NCBI GenBank assembly: GCA_001724265.1
Contig: MEDY01000005.1
Location: 124,001-188,000, forward strand
From: Rhizaria sp. SCN 62-66
Taxonomy: Eukaryota; Rhizaria, unplaced
Direction: 5' to 3'
DNA length: 64,000 bases
In this document: positions 44,844 through 55,538 of the stretch, piece by piece
How the letters are laid out: every line of letters starts with the position of its first letter
Numbering within the stretch: position 1 is the stretch's first letter
The notes under the pieces: generated by a model
The model's database searches: none
Seen by the model: only the letters and a program-made list of their open reading frames with translations
What the model was told of the DNA's origin: nothing
Made by a program: the position numbers and the translations under genes

Positions 44844-47800
44844 TTACGCGAGCGAGCGCACAACCTTTTTGATCTGCGGCAGCTCGTTCTTGCGCTCCAC
44901 GGTATACTTATCGTGCAACAAGTACGCCTCCACGTCGCAGCTTCCCCCCTTGCTCTTACTCGCGCCGGTGCCGTTATTGCTGCTGTGGGGCGCTGCGGCC
45001 AGCACAAGCCACTGCGGCGCGCCGGCGCCCGCGCCAGCCGCGGCCACGCACACGCCCGCGGGCCGCACGGCCCTCGCCAGCGCGTCCGCACCGGAGTCCC
45101 CGCCGGCCGCCGTGGCCGTCGCCGCGGGCTGCGCGGTGTCGAGCATGAGCTTGGGCGCGCCGGTGCCGGTGGCCCAGTCCCACAGCGTGGCGACGCCGTC
45201 CGCGGCGACGGCCAGCAGCGACGCCGGCCGCAGCGGCAGCCACAGCAGTGCCGTCACCGCGGCGGCGCCGACAACCGCAGTCGAGCCGGAGCGACTCGCA
45301 GTGCCACCGTGGGCGGCGGCGGGGGGCCAGTACTTGATCAGGCTCGCCCCAGCACTCGCACTGCTGCTGCTGCTGCTGCTCAAGCTCGCAGCGGTATGAG
45401 CGGCGGCGCGGCGGCAGAAGAGCGCGAGCCCGCCGCCGCGGTAGCCGACGGCGACGAGGTCGGGCCAGTGCGGCGACACGGCCACCGCGGTCGCGTCGGC
45501 GTCCAGATCCAACGCGAACTCGCTCGCGCTCAGACTGCTCTTCTGGATATGACTGCCGGTGCTCTTGCTGGATCTGCTGCTGCTAGAGAGCATACTCGCA
45601 GAAGTGAAGTCGTCGTCGTCGTCGAGACCGCCGCCGTTCCCATCCAAGTTGGGGTTGCAGTCCAGACCGAGCCCGAGCCCGAGCCCGAGGTCCAGACCCA
45701 GACCCAGGTCGGAGTCCAGCAGCGACGCCGAGCCCGACTGCGGCAGCAGCAGCGGGGGCGCGGCCGAGATCGCGGCCTCGCTCACACACGCGCCGCCGTT
45801 CGCGCTCGTGTTAGCGGTGGCGGTGGCGTTGGCGTTGTGCGCGGCGGTGAGCGAACGCGAGAGGACGCCGCGTGCGCCCGCGGCCACGAGCGGCTGCAGC
45901 GTCGCAGCGCCGTGCCGCGACTGCAGCTGCAGTGATAAGGCTGCCGCGCCGCCGCCGACGCTGCCGCCGCCGACGCACACACCGCCGCAGGAAGCGCTCG
46001 CGCCAGCGCCAGCGCCGTCGTTGTCGTCGGCAGCGGAAGTGGCTTTGGAGCCCGCGTCTGGCAGCACGCTGGTGTGGACGAGGTAGACCGTGCCGTCGAC
46101 GGACAGGCCCGCGGGCCGCACAGGGACGACGACCTCGCCCGCGCCACTGCCCGCACCGGCAGCGGCGGTCGCGGTGGCGGCGGCGGCGGTGCTCTGGGAG
46201 ACCTCGCCGAAGGTCCAGAGGCACATGGTGCCGCACTCGTCCACGCTGACGACCTGCAGCCCACTCAGGCCGGCACCGCCAGCGCCACTGCTGCTGCTGC
46301 TGTTCTGAGAGCTGCTGTTGGCGCCGCTGGAGAGTGTGGCGGGCGACTCGCGCAGAGGGTCCGCGAGCGAGAGCCCCGGCGCGGCCGGCAGCCGCAGCGC
46401 CGACAGCGCCGTCACGGGCGCGGTGTGCGGCATCGGCGCCAACGCGAACTGCAACGCAGATCGGGCCGCCCTGCCGCCGCCGGCAGCGCCCTTGGCGGCT
46501 GCCCTGTGATTGACGGCGACGACGCCGGCGGCGCTGGCGTCGGAGGCGAAGCACGGCATGCGGATGCGGACAACCTTGGCGTCCTGCTGGCCCTGCTTTG
46601 CCTTGCCCTTGAGCTCCAGCCCCGGCAGCGCGCGCGCGTCCCAGAGCACGACGGCGCCCTCCGCTGAGCCGGCGAGCAGGAGATGCGGCGCGCCTGGTAC
46701 CGCAGCGACGGCCGTCACGTCGTGCGGGCACGCGAAGAGCAGCGCGGGGAACGCGGGCGCGGAAAAGTCCCACAGCGCAACCAGCGACTTGGCGCGCAGC
46801 GGGTTATTGTTCCCACCTGCACTCGCAGCTGCGGCCTCAACGGCCTTGTTGGCGTTGGCGCCGGCGCCGAAGAGCTGCTGCTGCGCGGCCGAGTGCGGGC
46901 GCGAGTATGCCACAGCGAGCGCGGTCGCGCCGGTCGCGGGCATCTGTGCCGCGCACGCCGCCACAGCGCTGCGGCCCGCGCCCAGCGCCGCGGGCAGCGA
47001 GAATAGCAGCCGCGCGCGCGCCAGCGCAGCCAGCGACGGCAGCGTGCCGTACGCCTCCGCGTCCGAGTCGGCAGCAGAAGCTAAGCCGCCGCTGCCGCTG
47101 GGGCCGGCAGCGAGGTCGGGGCGGGGGAGCGGGGGCGGGCCCAAGGCCGCGGCGGGTGCAAGCAGCGCAAACACGGACGCGGGCAGCGACGCGTAGGGCA
47201 GCGTCTGCGCGCTCAGCTGGGTCTGCGCTTGCGACTGGCCCGCCACCACTGCGCCCGCATTCGCGCTATCACCGCCAAGAGCGGCACTGCCGCTGCCGCT
47301 GGCGCCGGCGGCCGAGTCGAGCGCGGCGGCGGCGGAGTTGGCGTCGAGCTGCGTCTGCACCAGCGGCGCCGCGCGCGCGACGAACCGCGCCAGCCGTGCG
47401 GCTGACGCCAGCGCGCGCGCGAGACCGGCGTCCGAGCCTGGGGCCGGGCCCTGCGACGCGGCTGCCACGGCGGCCGCGGCCACGGCGGCGGCAAGCGCGG
47501 CGCTGCTCTCCGCGCCGCCACCAGACTGCTTGCTGCTGCTGGTACTCAGGGACAACGCGGCGAACGCGTCGCTGCCGCCGTCGCCGTTGTCTGGGAAATC
47601 GGGGCCGACAGCGATCGAGTCGCAGTGCACGTGCTCAGTCTGGGAGCCCGCCTCCGTGCCCGCCGTCTGCGTCCCCACGGACCGCGCGTGGCCGCCACGC
47701 GCGCCGCCCTGCTGTGGCGCCAGCGCGAGCAGCGTGCGGTGCGGCTCCAGTGTCAGCCGCGGGCGCGCGCGCGGGGGCAGGCTCGCGAGGCTGGGGCGGG

Positions 47801-48221
47801 CGTCGTAGCTGCGCAGGTAGACCGAGTGTGCGGGGTCGCTGCCCTGACCCGCGGGGGAGTAGAAAGACACCAGCGTAGACACTGGCGCAGGGGCTGCGGG
47901 AGAGCGAGAGGAGACGGCGGGCTGCGGCGACGAGAAGACAGGGGAAGCAGCGGCAGGAGCAGAGGCGAGAGAGGTCGGGTTGAAGGGAGTCGGCATCTGT
48001 TGTTGCTGCTGCTGTTGCTGTAACTGCATCTGCTGTTGTTGCTGCTGGTACTGCTGATAGGAGACAGGCGCTGGTGCTGGCGCAGCCACTGGCTTCACTG
48101 CAGCAGTAGGGACGGCGGCAGAAGCCGGCGTGCTCTGCGGCTTGGCAGCGGCGTCTGTGTTGGTCTCTGCTGTGTCGAAATCATCGTCATAGAACTCCTC
48201 TTCGTACTCGTCGTCCGACAT
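44844..48221 (-). CDS. Dynein-2 intermediate chain, WDR60/DYNC2I1-like WD40 protein
   Basis: Single exon, 1,125 residues, stop TAA. The N-terminus is acidic (DDEYEEEFYDDDFDTAE), like the acidic start of WDR60. Around residues ~135-230 come SVYLRSYDARPSL, a light-chain-binding-like stretch with repeated TQT motifs (SVGTQTAGTEAGSQTEH), and later LARALASAARLARFVARAA, which resembles the WDR60 segment before its propeller. WD40-type repeats follow: LVALWDFSAPAFPALLFACP, LLLAGSAEGAVVLWDARAL, VVSVDECGTMCLWTFG, LVAVGYRGGGLALFC, LLAVAADGVATLWDW. Dynein-2 drives retrograde intraflagellar transport, so the protein would act in the cilium. Low-complexity Gly/Ser/Ala inserts separate the blades. The assignment to intermediate chain 1 rather than 2 (WDR34) rests on the N-terminal features and is moderately sure; membership of the dynein intermediate chain group is more secure. 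Confidence 0.7.
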   Translation of the reverse strand: MSDDEYEEEFYDDDFDTAETNTDAAAKPQSTPASAAVPTAAVKPVAAPAPAPVSYQQYQQQQQQMQLQQQQQQQQMPTPFNPTSLASAPAAASPVFSSPQPAVSSRSPAAPAPVSTLVSFYSPAGQGSDPAHSVYLRSYDARPSLASLPPRARPRLTLEPHRTLLALAPQQGGARGGHARSVGTQTAGTEAGSQTEHVHCDSIAVGPDFPDNGDGGSDAFAALSLSTSSSKQSGGGAESSAALAAAVAAAAVAAASQGPAPGSDAGLARALASAARLARFVARAAPLVQTQLDANSAAAALDSAAGASGSGSAALGGDSANAGAVVAGQSQAQTQLSAQTLPYASLPASVFALLAPAAALGPPPLPRPDLAAGPSGSGGLASAADSDAEAYGTLPSLAALARARLLFSLPAALGAGRSAVAACAAQMPATGATALAVAYSRPHSAAQQQLFGAGANANKAVEAAAASAGGNNNPLRAKSLVALWDFSAPAFPALLFACPHDVTAVAAVPGAPHLLLAGSAEGAVVLWDARALPGLELKGKAKQGQQDAKVVRIRMPCFASDASAAGVVAVNHRAAAKGAAGGGRAARSALQFALAPMPHTAPVTALSALRLPAAPGLSLADPLRESPATLSSGANSSSQNSSSSSGAGGAGLSGLQVVSVDECGTMCLWTFGEVSQSTAAAATATAAAGAGSGAGEVVVPVRPAGLSVDGTVYLVHTSVLPDAGSKATSAADDNDGAGAGASASCGGVCVGGGSVGGGAAALSLQLQSRHGAATLQPLVAAGARGVLSRSLTAAHNANATATANTSANGGACVSEAAISAAPPLLLPQSGSASLLDSDLGLGLDLGLGLGLGLDCNPNLDGNGGGLDDDDDFTSASMLSSSSRSSKSTGSHIQKSSLSASEFALDLDADATAVAVSPHWPDLVAVGYRGGGLALFCRRAAAHTAASLSSSSSSSASAGASLIKYWPPAAAHGGTASRSGSTAVVGAAAVTALLWLPLRPASLLAVAADGVATLWDWATGTGAPKLMLDTAQPAATATAAGGDSGADALARAVRPAGVCVAAAGAGAGAPQWLVLAAAPHSSNNGTGASKSKGGSCDVEAYLLHDKYTVERKNELPQIKKVVRSLA

Positions 48222-48584
48222 GAGCTTTGCTGAACAAAAGGTAAAATCAATGGAAAATTTAGGTTAGCATAAAATAACAATGAAAGACCGATGATACACA
48301 TCACATTTCAAATCTTCATTCAAGCGGCCACGATCAGGACCAGGCAGCCGACAGGAAGAAAAGTGAACTGCACAAAGACGACCCATAAGTTACTGAGGCT
48401 TCTCGATAAACGTACGTTCGTTCGTAAGTTGGCGAAGTAGAAATATAACATGAATGATAAATCTCTATTTCTTTCAAATGATCCTATCAAAAAGGCCCTC
48501 GCTTCTCGAAACATATGATAATAACACATACTAGTAAGTACACACTCTTCTCAGTTACAGAACTTATCGCGTCGGTCGGTCGAC
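48222..48584. other. Intergenic region, no gene seen
   Basis: This 363-bp AT-rich stretch lies between two minus-strand genes, holding the 5' flank of the dynein chain gene and the 3' UTR of the importin gene. No motif recognised. Confidence 0.4.
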
Positions 48585-49499
48585 TCACTGGCTCATGGCC
48601 TGCACGAGCCCGTCGCGGAGCTGCGCGGCGCGGAGCCGGACCTCCTCGTCAACGCCTTCCTCCTGCGCGGCGACGGCGAGCAGCTCGACGACGCGCGGCA
48701 GCGCGCGCCCGTCGGCCCCCACCACGACGGGGTTCTGCGCGGCCACCTGCTCGCATAGCAGCTTGTACGTCCAGTCGGCCTCGGTGTAGTCGAGCTGCAT
48801 CGGCAGCGCGGCAAGCCACAGCGCCGCGGCGTCTGCGCGCGAGAGCAGCACGGCGATGTTGCCCAGCGCGGCGGTGATGTTGTCGAGCGCGAAATGCAAC
48901 ATCTCCAGCTCGGGGTCGATGTCGCTGTTGAGGCCCAGCACGTCGTCGCCGTCGCCGTCGTCGCCCGCCGCGCCCGCCAGCCCAGCCGCGCCGCCATCGT
49001 CGTCGTCGTCATCATCGTCGTCGTCCTCATCGTCCTCGTCATCTCCGTTGCCACCGTCGCCACTGAAGGGGTGCACTGGACTGCCCGCCGCGCTGCCAGT
49101 GCCGGCCGTCGCGGCCGCGGTGTTGCGCGCGCCCGCAACAGTGAGCGCGTCGGCGCCGTAGGTGGCCTCAAGGAAGCCGCGCAACTGCTGCTGCGCGCGC
49201 ACGAGCCCCTCGACCAGATGCCCCACGACACCGCCGCCGCCGTTGCTCCCGGCCGCGCCAGCCGCGGTCTGGGCCTCCTGCTCCAAGGCCAGGAGCACGC
49301 CCGCACAGTAGCGCACGGCCACGGCGACGAGGTACGCCGCGCGCTCGACGACGGGCCCGCGCCCGTAGGCAGAGTCCTCGACGAGCCGCCCGTGCGCGAC
49401 CGAGAGCACCGCGGGCAGCACCGAGGCCAGCGCCGCCGCGCCCGCGCCGTCCGAGACCACCACGATCGGCCCCGCAGCGGCCGCCGCGGCGGAGTCAGC

Positions 49500-49533
<34 letters not shown>

Positions 49534-52500
49534 GAGGACGGCGAGGTGTGGCCGGCGGCGGCGAGGTCGTGTGCGCCAATGTGCTCAATGAGCGTGTGCA
49601 GGAACATCAAGCTGAGCCGCCGCACCTCGGGGCGCGAGCGCTCGCCGCCGGCCCAGTCGAGCACCTTGTCCATGTAGGGCGCGGCGACGGTCAGCACGGC
49701 GCCGCCGAAGACGTTGCCCAGCTGCGACACGGCCTGCAGCGCGCTCTCAGCCACCGTCTCGTCGCCGCGGTTGCGCGCAGCCAGCGTCGCGTCGGTCATA
49801 CGCGCCAGCTTCGCGCTGCCGATCGCGCCGGACGCGGCGCCGAGGACGGAGGGGTCGGCGCCGAGCGCGGCGAGCGCGGCGGCCGTGGCGTCGGCGCTCA
49901 CGCTCACGCCGCCACCGTTGCTGCGACCCTTGAGCCCCTTCTTGCCGCCCTTGACCCCGCCCGCAGCGGCGGTCTTGGCGGCCGCGGCCGCGGCGCGGCG
50001 CGCGCGCGCGACGGCGACGGCGAGCGTGCGGTCGTTGGCGACCGTGATGCGGTTGTCGGCGCACTGCATGAGCGCCTCAACGAGCGTGGCCACGGCCTCG
50101 AGGCTGCCGAAGCCCGCGGCCACGGCGTCGGGCGTCGCGGCCTCACAGAGCAGGAAGACGGCGCCAATGATGACTTGCTCGGCCTCGTCGTCCTCCTCCT
50201 TGGCCAGCGCGGTGGTCAGCAGAGAGAGCGCCTCGGTGAAGATGGCGCGGTAATCACTCTCGGTCGCCGGCTCGGCCAGCCCCGGCAGCGTCGCGGCGAG
50301 GAACACACTGCGGACTAGATCCGGCAGCAGCACGGTGGCGGTGCGCGTGAGCCGGCCCGCGTCGCCCGCCGAGCCCGCCGTAGCGGCCGACTGCTCCAGG
50401 TAGAGCGCGCATACGGCCAGTGTGGCGCGCGCGTAAGGCGCGTAAAGCTCCTTAAGCTCGGTGCAGAACGTGCTCAGCATTGACAGCAGGTTCGCCTCCT
50501 CCTCGATCGCAGTCAGCGCCAGAGACGTCGCCTTGTGAGCCGCCAGCACCGGGTTGTCGTCGTCGTCGTCAGCGCCAGCGCCGGCGCCGGCGCCCTCGCC
50601 GTCGCTGTCGCCGTCGTCGTCGTCGTCGTTGTCGGAGCCGGGGCCCGGCAGCGCGGCCTCGTTGACCTCGCCGTTCTCGTCGAACGTCACCTTCTTGAGG
50701 TTACGCGCGCCGCGGGCGGCCCCGGACCGGCGTGCACGGCGGCGGGCGGCGCGCGCCGCGCGCTCCAGCACCTGTGGCACGATGATGGGCAACAGCGGCG
50801 CAAACTCGGCGCCGACGACGGAGCACACACGCACCATCGCCATCAGCATGAACTGCGCAGTCTCGTCGTCGTGGCTGCCCGCGCTCTTGGCGTTGCGCCG
50901 CCGCAGCGCAGACCCGCCGTCAGCGCCGGCTGCGCCCGCGCTGCTGTTGCTGTTGCTGTTGGCGGCCGTGGACGAGTGCAGCGAGAGGTAGTAGTGGACG
51001 AGGTCGGTGGCGTCAGGTGCGAAAAGCTCCTTGCCGACACTGGTGCCGATGAGCGTGATGGTCTCGATCGCGCGGCACCGCAGCAGCGAAGCCTGCGACG
51101 CGTCCTCCGCGCCGGTGCTGCCGTTGCTGCCGGCGTTGTTGTTGAGCAGCAGCGCCTTGAGGACGGGGATGACGGCGCTGTAGTAGGGCGCGAAGTCCTC
51201 CTGCAGCGCCGCCGCGACGGCGCCGACAATCGCCACGGCCTCGCGGCGCACCGCGTCCAGCGGGCTCGTCTGCACCACGGTCATCGCGCGCTGCAGAATG
51301 TCCTGCGCGGAGGGCGCGAGCACACCCGCCTGGCACTCGCCGAGGAAGGAATAGAGCGCCTCACAAGCGTGCAGCTGCACCTTGGGGTGGCGCGCGTCCT
51401 CGAGCGACGTCAGTAACGGCGGAAGCACGACGGCGTGCGCGGTCGCCTGGAAGCGCGGCGCCTTGGACTCGGCGAGCCCGCGGACGGCGTCGAGCGCGGC
51501 GCAGCGCACGCGCGGGTGCGCGTCGTCGAGCGCGAGCACGATGCGCTTGAGCGGGAACTGATCCAGCGTCGCGATGTTCTGCAGCGACACAAAGCCCACC
51601 AACGCGCAGAACCGCGCGCGCCAGTCGGGCGACTCGAGCAGCCCCGTGACGGTGGGCACGACGAGCTTGCGCACAGTCAGCGCCTTAGCGACGTGCGTGA
51701 TGCGGTAGAAGGCGAACTGGCCGGCCGTGGTGTTGCCGTCGGCGTCGTCCTCGGCGACGGTGGTGTGCACACTCGTGCCCCACAGAGGGTTCTCGGGCAG
51801 GTCCATGATCATGTCGCACGACACTCCCAGCGCGGCCGACAGCAGCCCCTTGTGCTTGGTGGAGGCCAGCAGCTGAGGCGCGTGCACGATGACCGTGACC
51901 AGCAGCTCGAGCGCGAACTGCCGCAGGGCGGGCTCCAGCTGCGCGGCCGAAACCACGGCCTGCGTGGCCGCGGCCAGGGCCGAGGCGTGGGGCGTGAAGA
52001 GCGTGACGTCTTCGGGCGAGTCCGCGAGCTCGATCAGAACCTCGAAAATCTTCCTGTGGAAAGCGAGCAGCAACACAAAATGTGGGATAAAATCGCAGTT
52101 TCGGGGTGAGATGCGAAAATATGTGCAAAAATGAACATTAAAAAACAATATCTTAAGAAAATTGTACAATATCTCATCTCCACAACAAGTTCACTCTGAA
52201 TACACTCCATTTGTAAAGTTAAGACATACCTGGCGGCCCGCGAGTCACCTGCGGTGAGTGCGTTGGACAGCACGGAGAGGAAGAGCGGCACGAAGGGCTT
52301 GAGCGCGCGAGAGACCTCAGCGGGGAGGTCGCACGAGGCCAGCGCACACGAGGCGCGGACCGCGGCGACAGCGGCGGCGAGGTCGGGGGACGTGGACAGC
52401 GCTGCCGACAGCAGAGACAGCACTGGGTCGATGTGTAGCAGCAGCGAGTCGACGCACTTGTCGCACAGCGCCTCGATAAAGTACAGCGCAACGCGCAGCA

Positions 52501-53017
52501 GCAGGGCCGCGTTGGGCGCGCCGGTGCTTGAGGCAGACGCGCAGGAGAAGATGAAGGGGAACAGCTCGGGCCACTCGTCGCGGTACAGAGTCACTTCGGC
52601 GCAACGCACGACGGCGTTCTGACACGCCGTGACGAGGAACGGCGTCTGCTCCGTCAGCAGAAACTGCAGGAGCTCCGTCTTGAAGGCTGTGCGCGCGGGC
52701 AGAGAGAGGCGCGAGTAGAGGTCGACCTCGCCGCGCGCGATGTTCTGGTAAAAAAGCACGAGGATGAGGTTGCGGACCGAGGGGGAGATCTCGGTGTTGA
52801 CACCCGCGATGGGCACGACGGGGCGCAGGAGCGCAAGCATGGTAAGTACAACGCGCTCGGCCTCGTCCTCGAAGCCCGTCTCGACGGCCACGGTCGCTGC
52901 CTGGCGGTCTGCGTCCGAGGTGAATGGACTCAGGATGGACGACAGGATGCCGTTCATCTGGCCGAGCTCCACGTCGGACACGGGGGCGAAGCCCGCGCTG
53001 GCGTCCTCGGCAGACAT
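48585..53017 (-). CDS. Importin-5/Kap121-type karyopherin beta
   Basis: Two exons, complement(join(48585-52053, 52230-53017)), 1,418 residues, with a 176-bp intron (donor GTATGT, acceptor CCACAG) splitting an Arg codon; stop TGA. The sequence is a chain of HEAT repeats in importin-5 order: PSVRNLILVLFYQNIARGEV, TPFLVTACQNAVVRCAEVTL, EWPELFPFIFSCA, KIFEVLIELADSPE, LRQFALELLVTVI, WRARFCALVGFVSLQNIA, HPRVRCAALDAVRGLAESKA, VQLHACEALYSFLGE, EDFAPYYSAVIPVLKALL. Importin-5 carries ribosomal proteins and histones into the nucleus, releasing cargo on RanGTP binding. Family length is about 1,100; the extra length is Ala/Ser/Asp inserts between helices, including an acidic run near 49,000-49,060. The N-terminus starts at the ATG at 53017, just before EDASAGFAPVSDVELGQMN. 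Close relatives such as importin-4 are the main alternative. Confidence 0.88.
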
Positions 53018-53621
53018 GACAGGGGGGAGAGAAGCAGGGAAAGCCTCGGGGAAGTTTGGCTGCGAAGCAAATTGGTTTGGGGGAGAGCGGGAGCGCGAAG
53101 CTGCGACGGAGAACGAGTAAGAGCGGAGCCAGGTGAGCACAAGAAAACTGAGAATATAAGAGGCTCTTGATCGTCAACGCAAAATATGATTTTCTAAATA
53201 GGTTATATACTAGTGCTTGATCCGTGATGTTAAACGTATGTCCTACTGTGACAAGTCTAGATATCGCTTCACACCAGTTTGCGCAACGCTCTTTCGCAAT
53301 AGTTGCACAGAGGGCTTGCTCTGCTGCTTGTGCGACTGTGTTGCGACTGTGAGTTACGCTGTGTAACTCTGCAAAATCATTGCATAACTTCGCTCAGTTA
53401 CTACAAAAGGATTAGATAATGCCTAATATAACAGTAAATATAGTCTTTGTATTCACTTTTCATACTTAACTGCATTAAAACATTCACATATCCTGACAAA
53501 ACATCACTATTATACGTAGTAGTCACAGACCCAGGCCAACGTTCACACTAACACACACAATCAAAGCCACTCTGCCCCACACTCTCAATCGCACACATTC
53601 ACGGTCGCAGCCGGCTGGAGC
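53018..53621. other. Intergenic region, no gene seen
   Basis: This 604-bp stretch covers the 5' flank of the importin gene (purine-rich on the + strand just after 53,018) and the 3' UTR of the YKT6 gene, and is AT-rich in the middle. No gene or repeat of note. Confidence 0.4.
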
Positions 53622-54781
53622 TCACCAGGAGCGGCAGCACGAGTTGGCGGACTTGGCCTTCTTGGCAAAGGTCTTTGACGTGGCCGAGAGGTCTCCGGAG
53701 CGCTCCATCAGCGTCTCGAGCGTCTCGCCACTGCATGCAAAAGACAAAAGTTGGTATATATCGGCATAATCAAAACATGTAAGAGTGTGAGCACAAGGGT
53801 AAAGACTTCAATAACACATTCCAGATGAAGTTATAGTTATAAGTTGCTTTACTAAGATATACGCAGTCAAATAGTAGATATAGCGTACCGGGCCATGAGG
53901 TCCTGCATGGTGGTGTGGAGGACCTCCTTGATGTCGTCCAAGTCCTGCTGAATCTTGCAGATCTTGTCAGACTTGGGGTCCTGGTACAGCTCCAGGTCAT
54001 CCTTCATAAACTGCGGCTCCACTTCCTGGTCCTTGGTCACCTTGGTCCACTTGTCCTGTGCACGCGCAAAGCAGGGCAAACACATAAACACAATCGCGAA
54101 CAACAGCAACAAATGTTAAGTGAGAGATTGAATCACAATATTGCGTGATGACAGCTTAGAACTTTGTTCCAAGATGTGAGAAATGTCAAATAATACGAAA
54201 AATTGCGTTTCAGTTTGATGAAGGTTGATATAGAAGAGCAGTTTTGATGTAAGCAATAGATTGAGGGCGTACCTGGACCTTCTCATCGAACGTCTGCAGC
54301 GTCTTCGAGATGAGACCGAACGCGACGCGCTGCGGGTAGTCCTCGTCTGTGACAACAATGCCGGCCAGGCCGTCGTAGCGCACGTAGACGTGGATGATGA
54401 ACGGCACATCCTTCATGCCAACCGACTGCCGCGCGCCCATCTGCGTGCGCTGAACAACGGTACGGATGCCGAAGATGATGCTCTCGCGCACGGTGCCGCG
54501 CGTGAAATAACTGTACAAGTAACAAAATCAAGATTTCCAAACAATAAAGTGAGTCTAATTTACTGTATCACCGCTTAATCGGGAGATGCAATTGATATGC
54601 TCAATCTAAGGTCTGATTAGTGAAAGTGGGCAAGGGGATAGCTTGTTGTCGTTGGCGGAGAGAAGCGAATGAGCGGCGGTACGTACCTGAAAAAGTCCAT
54701 TTTCATCGCCTCAGCAAGCTTCATAGGCAGCTGGTCAGCACCGCAGTGCTTCCACACGGCCAGACAGCACATCTTGACCAT
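53622..54781 (-). CDS. YKT6: YKT6 longin-domain R-SNARE
   Basis: Four exons, complement(join(53622-53730, 53889-54055, 54273-54510, 54687-54781)), 202 residues; introns of 158, 217 and 176 bp all start GTACG[CT]; stop TGA. The longin domain spans ~1-130 (MKMDFF, TVVQRTQMGARQSVGM, FIIHVYVRYDGLAGIVVTDE, DYPQRVAFGLISKTLQTF). The SNARE helix follows (KIQQDLDDIKEVLHTTMQDL, RGETLETLMERSGDLSATS), with the family ending NSCC. YKT6 is an R-SNARE without a transmembrane segment; it reaches Golgi, endosome, vacuole and autophagosome membranes through lipid on two C-terminal cysteines. Length matches the ~198-residue human protein. The last five residues are CCRSW, so the CaaX-like box ends in Trp, which is unusual. 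The stop codon overlaps GTGAGC, which also looks like a splice donor, so an alternative C-terminus cannot be excluded. Confidence 0.95.
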
Positions 54782-55538
54782 GGTGACGAGAGAAGGAGGC
54801 GGGACGAGCGCGCAGAGGAAGCAAGTTTGGGCTGTGGGAGGAGTCTGACTCGGAAGGTGCGGAAAGCTGCTATGCGGGGCAAAAAACGAAAATCGAAAAT
54901 GAAATATGAGTAAAAGCGCTCTCGGTACTATCGGATAAGTGGTAATCAAAGCATCTGGTCGAAAATTAGTGTCCCTAAAGCAGCATCGAAACGAGCTTGA
55001 TGCTGACAGTTTCAAGCTCTTCGCCACCACAGCTTGCAACTAACCTCTGCGACGTCGCCCAGCACGTTTGTGGTGAAACATAAAACCATGCAATACAACG
55101 CATATATCTGATTTCACTACACCTTGAAATGCATGATAGACTTCTGTACAAAGTTGAACTAAAGCATGAAACTTATTAGAATTGTATTCCGTGTATCATA
55201 GTGACTATAAGAGTCCGCACGCTCGCGACCATAAACGTGTCACAGACGTTCTTCTGCCAGTGCGATTGAGTTCATCGTTGTCGTTGTCACTGCTTTTCTA
55301 GTGTAACGGAGCTGCTGATGGTGTGCGAAAACCAATAACAGCATTAAAAAAATGAAAAATAATGGGTAATATGTAATCCTAAATTTTCCCTGCGGATTTG
55401 TCACAAACGTGATTGTTGCTTGCTTGAAAACGCACCGAGGGCTGTACTGCTTAACAAGTTGATTCGAGCAAAAAAAAACAGTACTGAGTATAGAGTGGAA
55501 AAATATAAATAGAGCTGAAAAGAGAGCTGTTGACGGAC
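54782..55538. other. Intergenic region, no gene seen
   Basis: This 757-bp AT-rich stretch lies between the YKT6 start and the 3' end of the GPR180-like gene, both on the minus strand. It has short A-runs and no recognisable gene or RNA. Confidence 0.4.
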
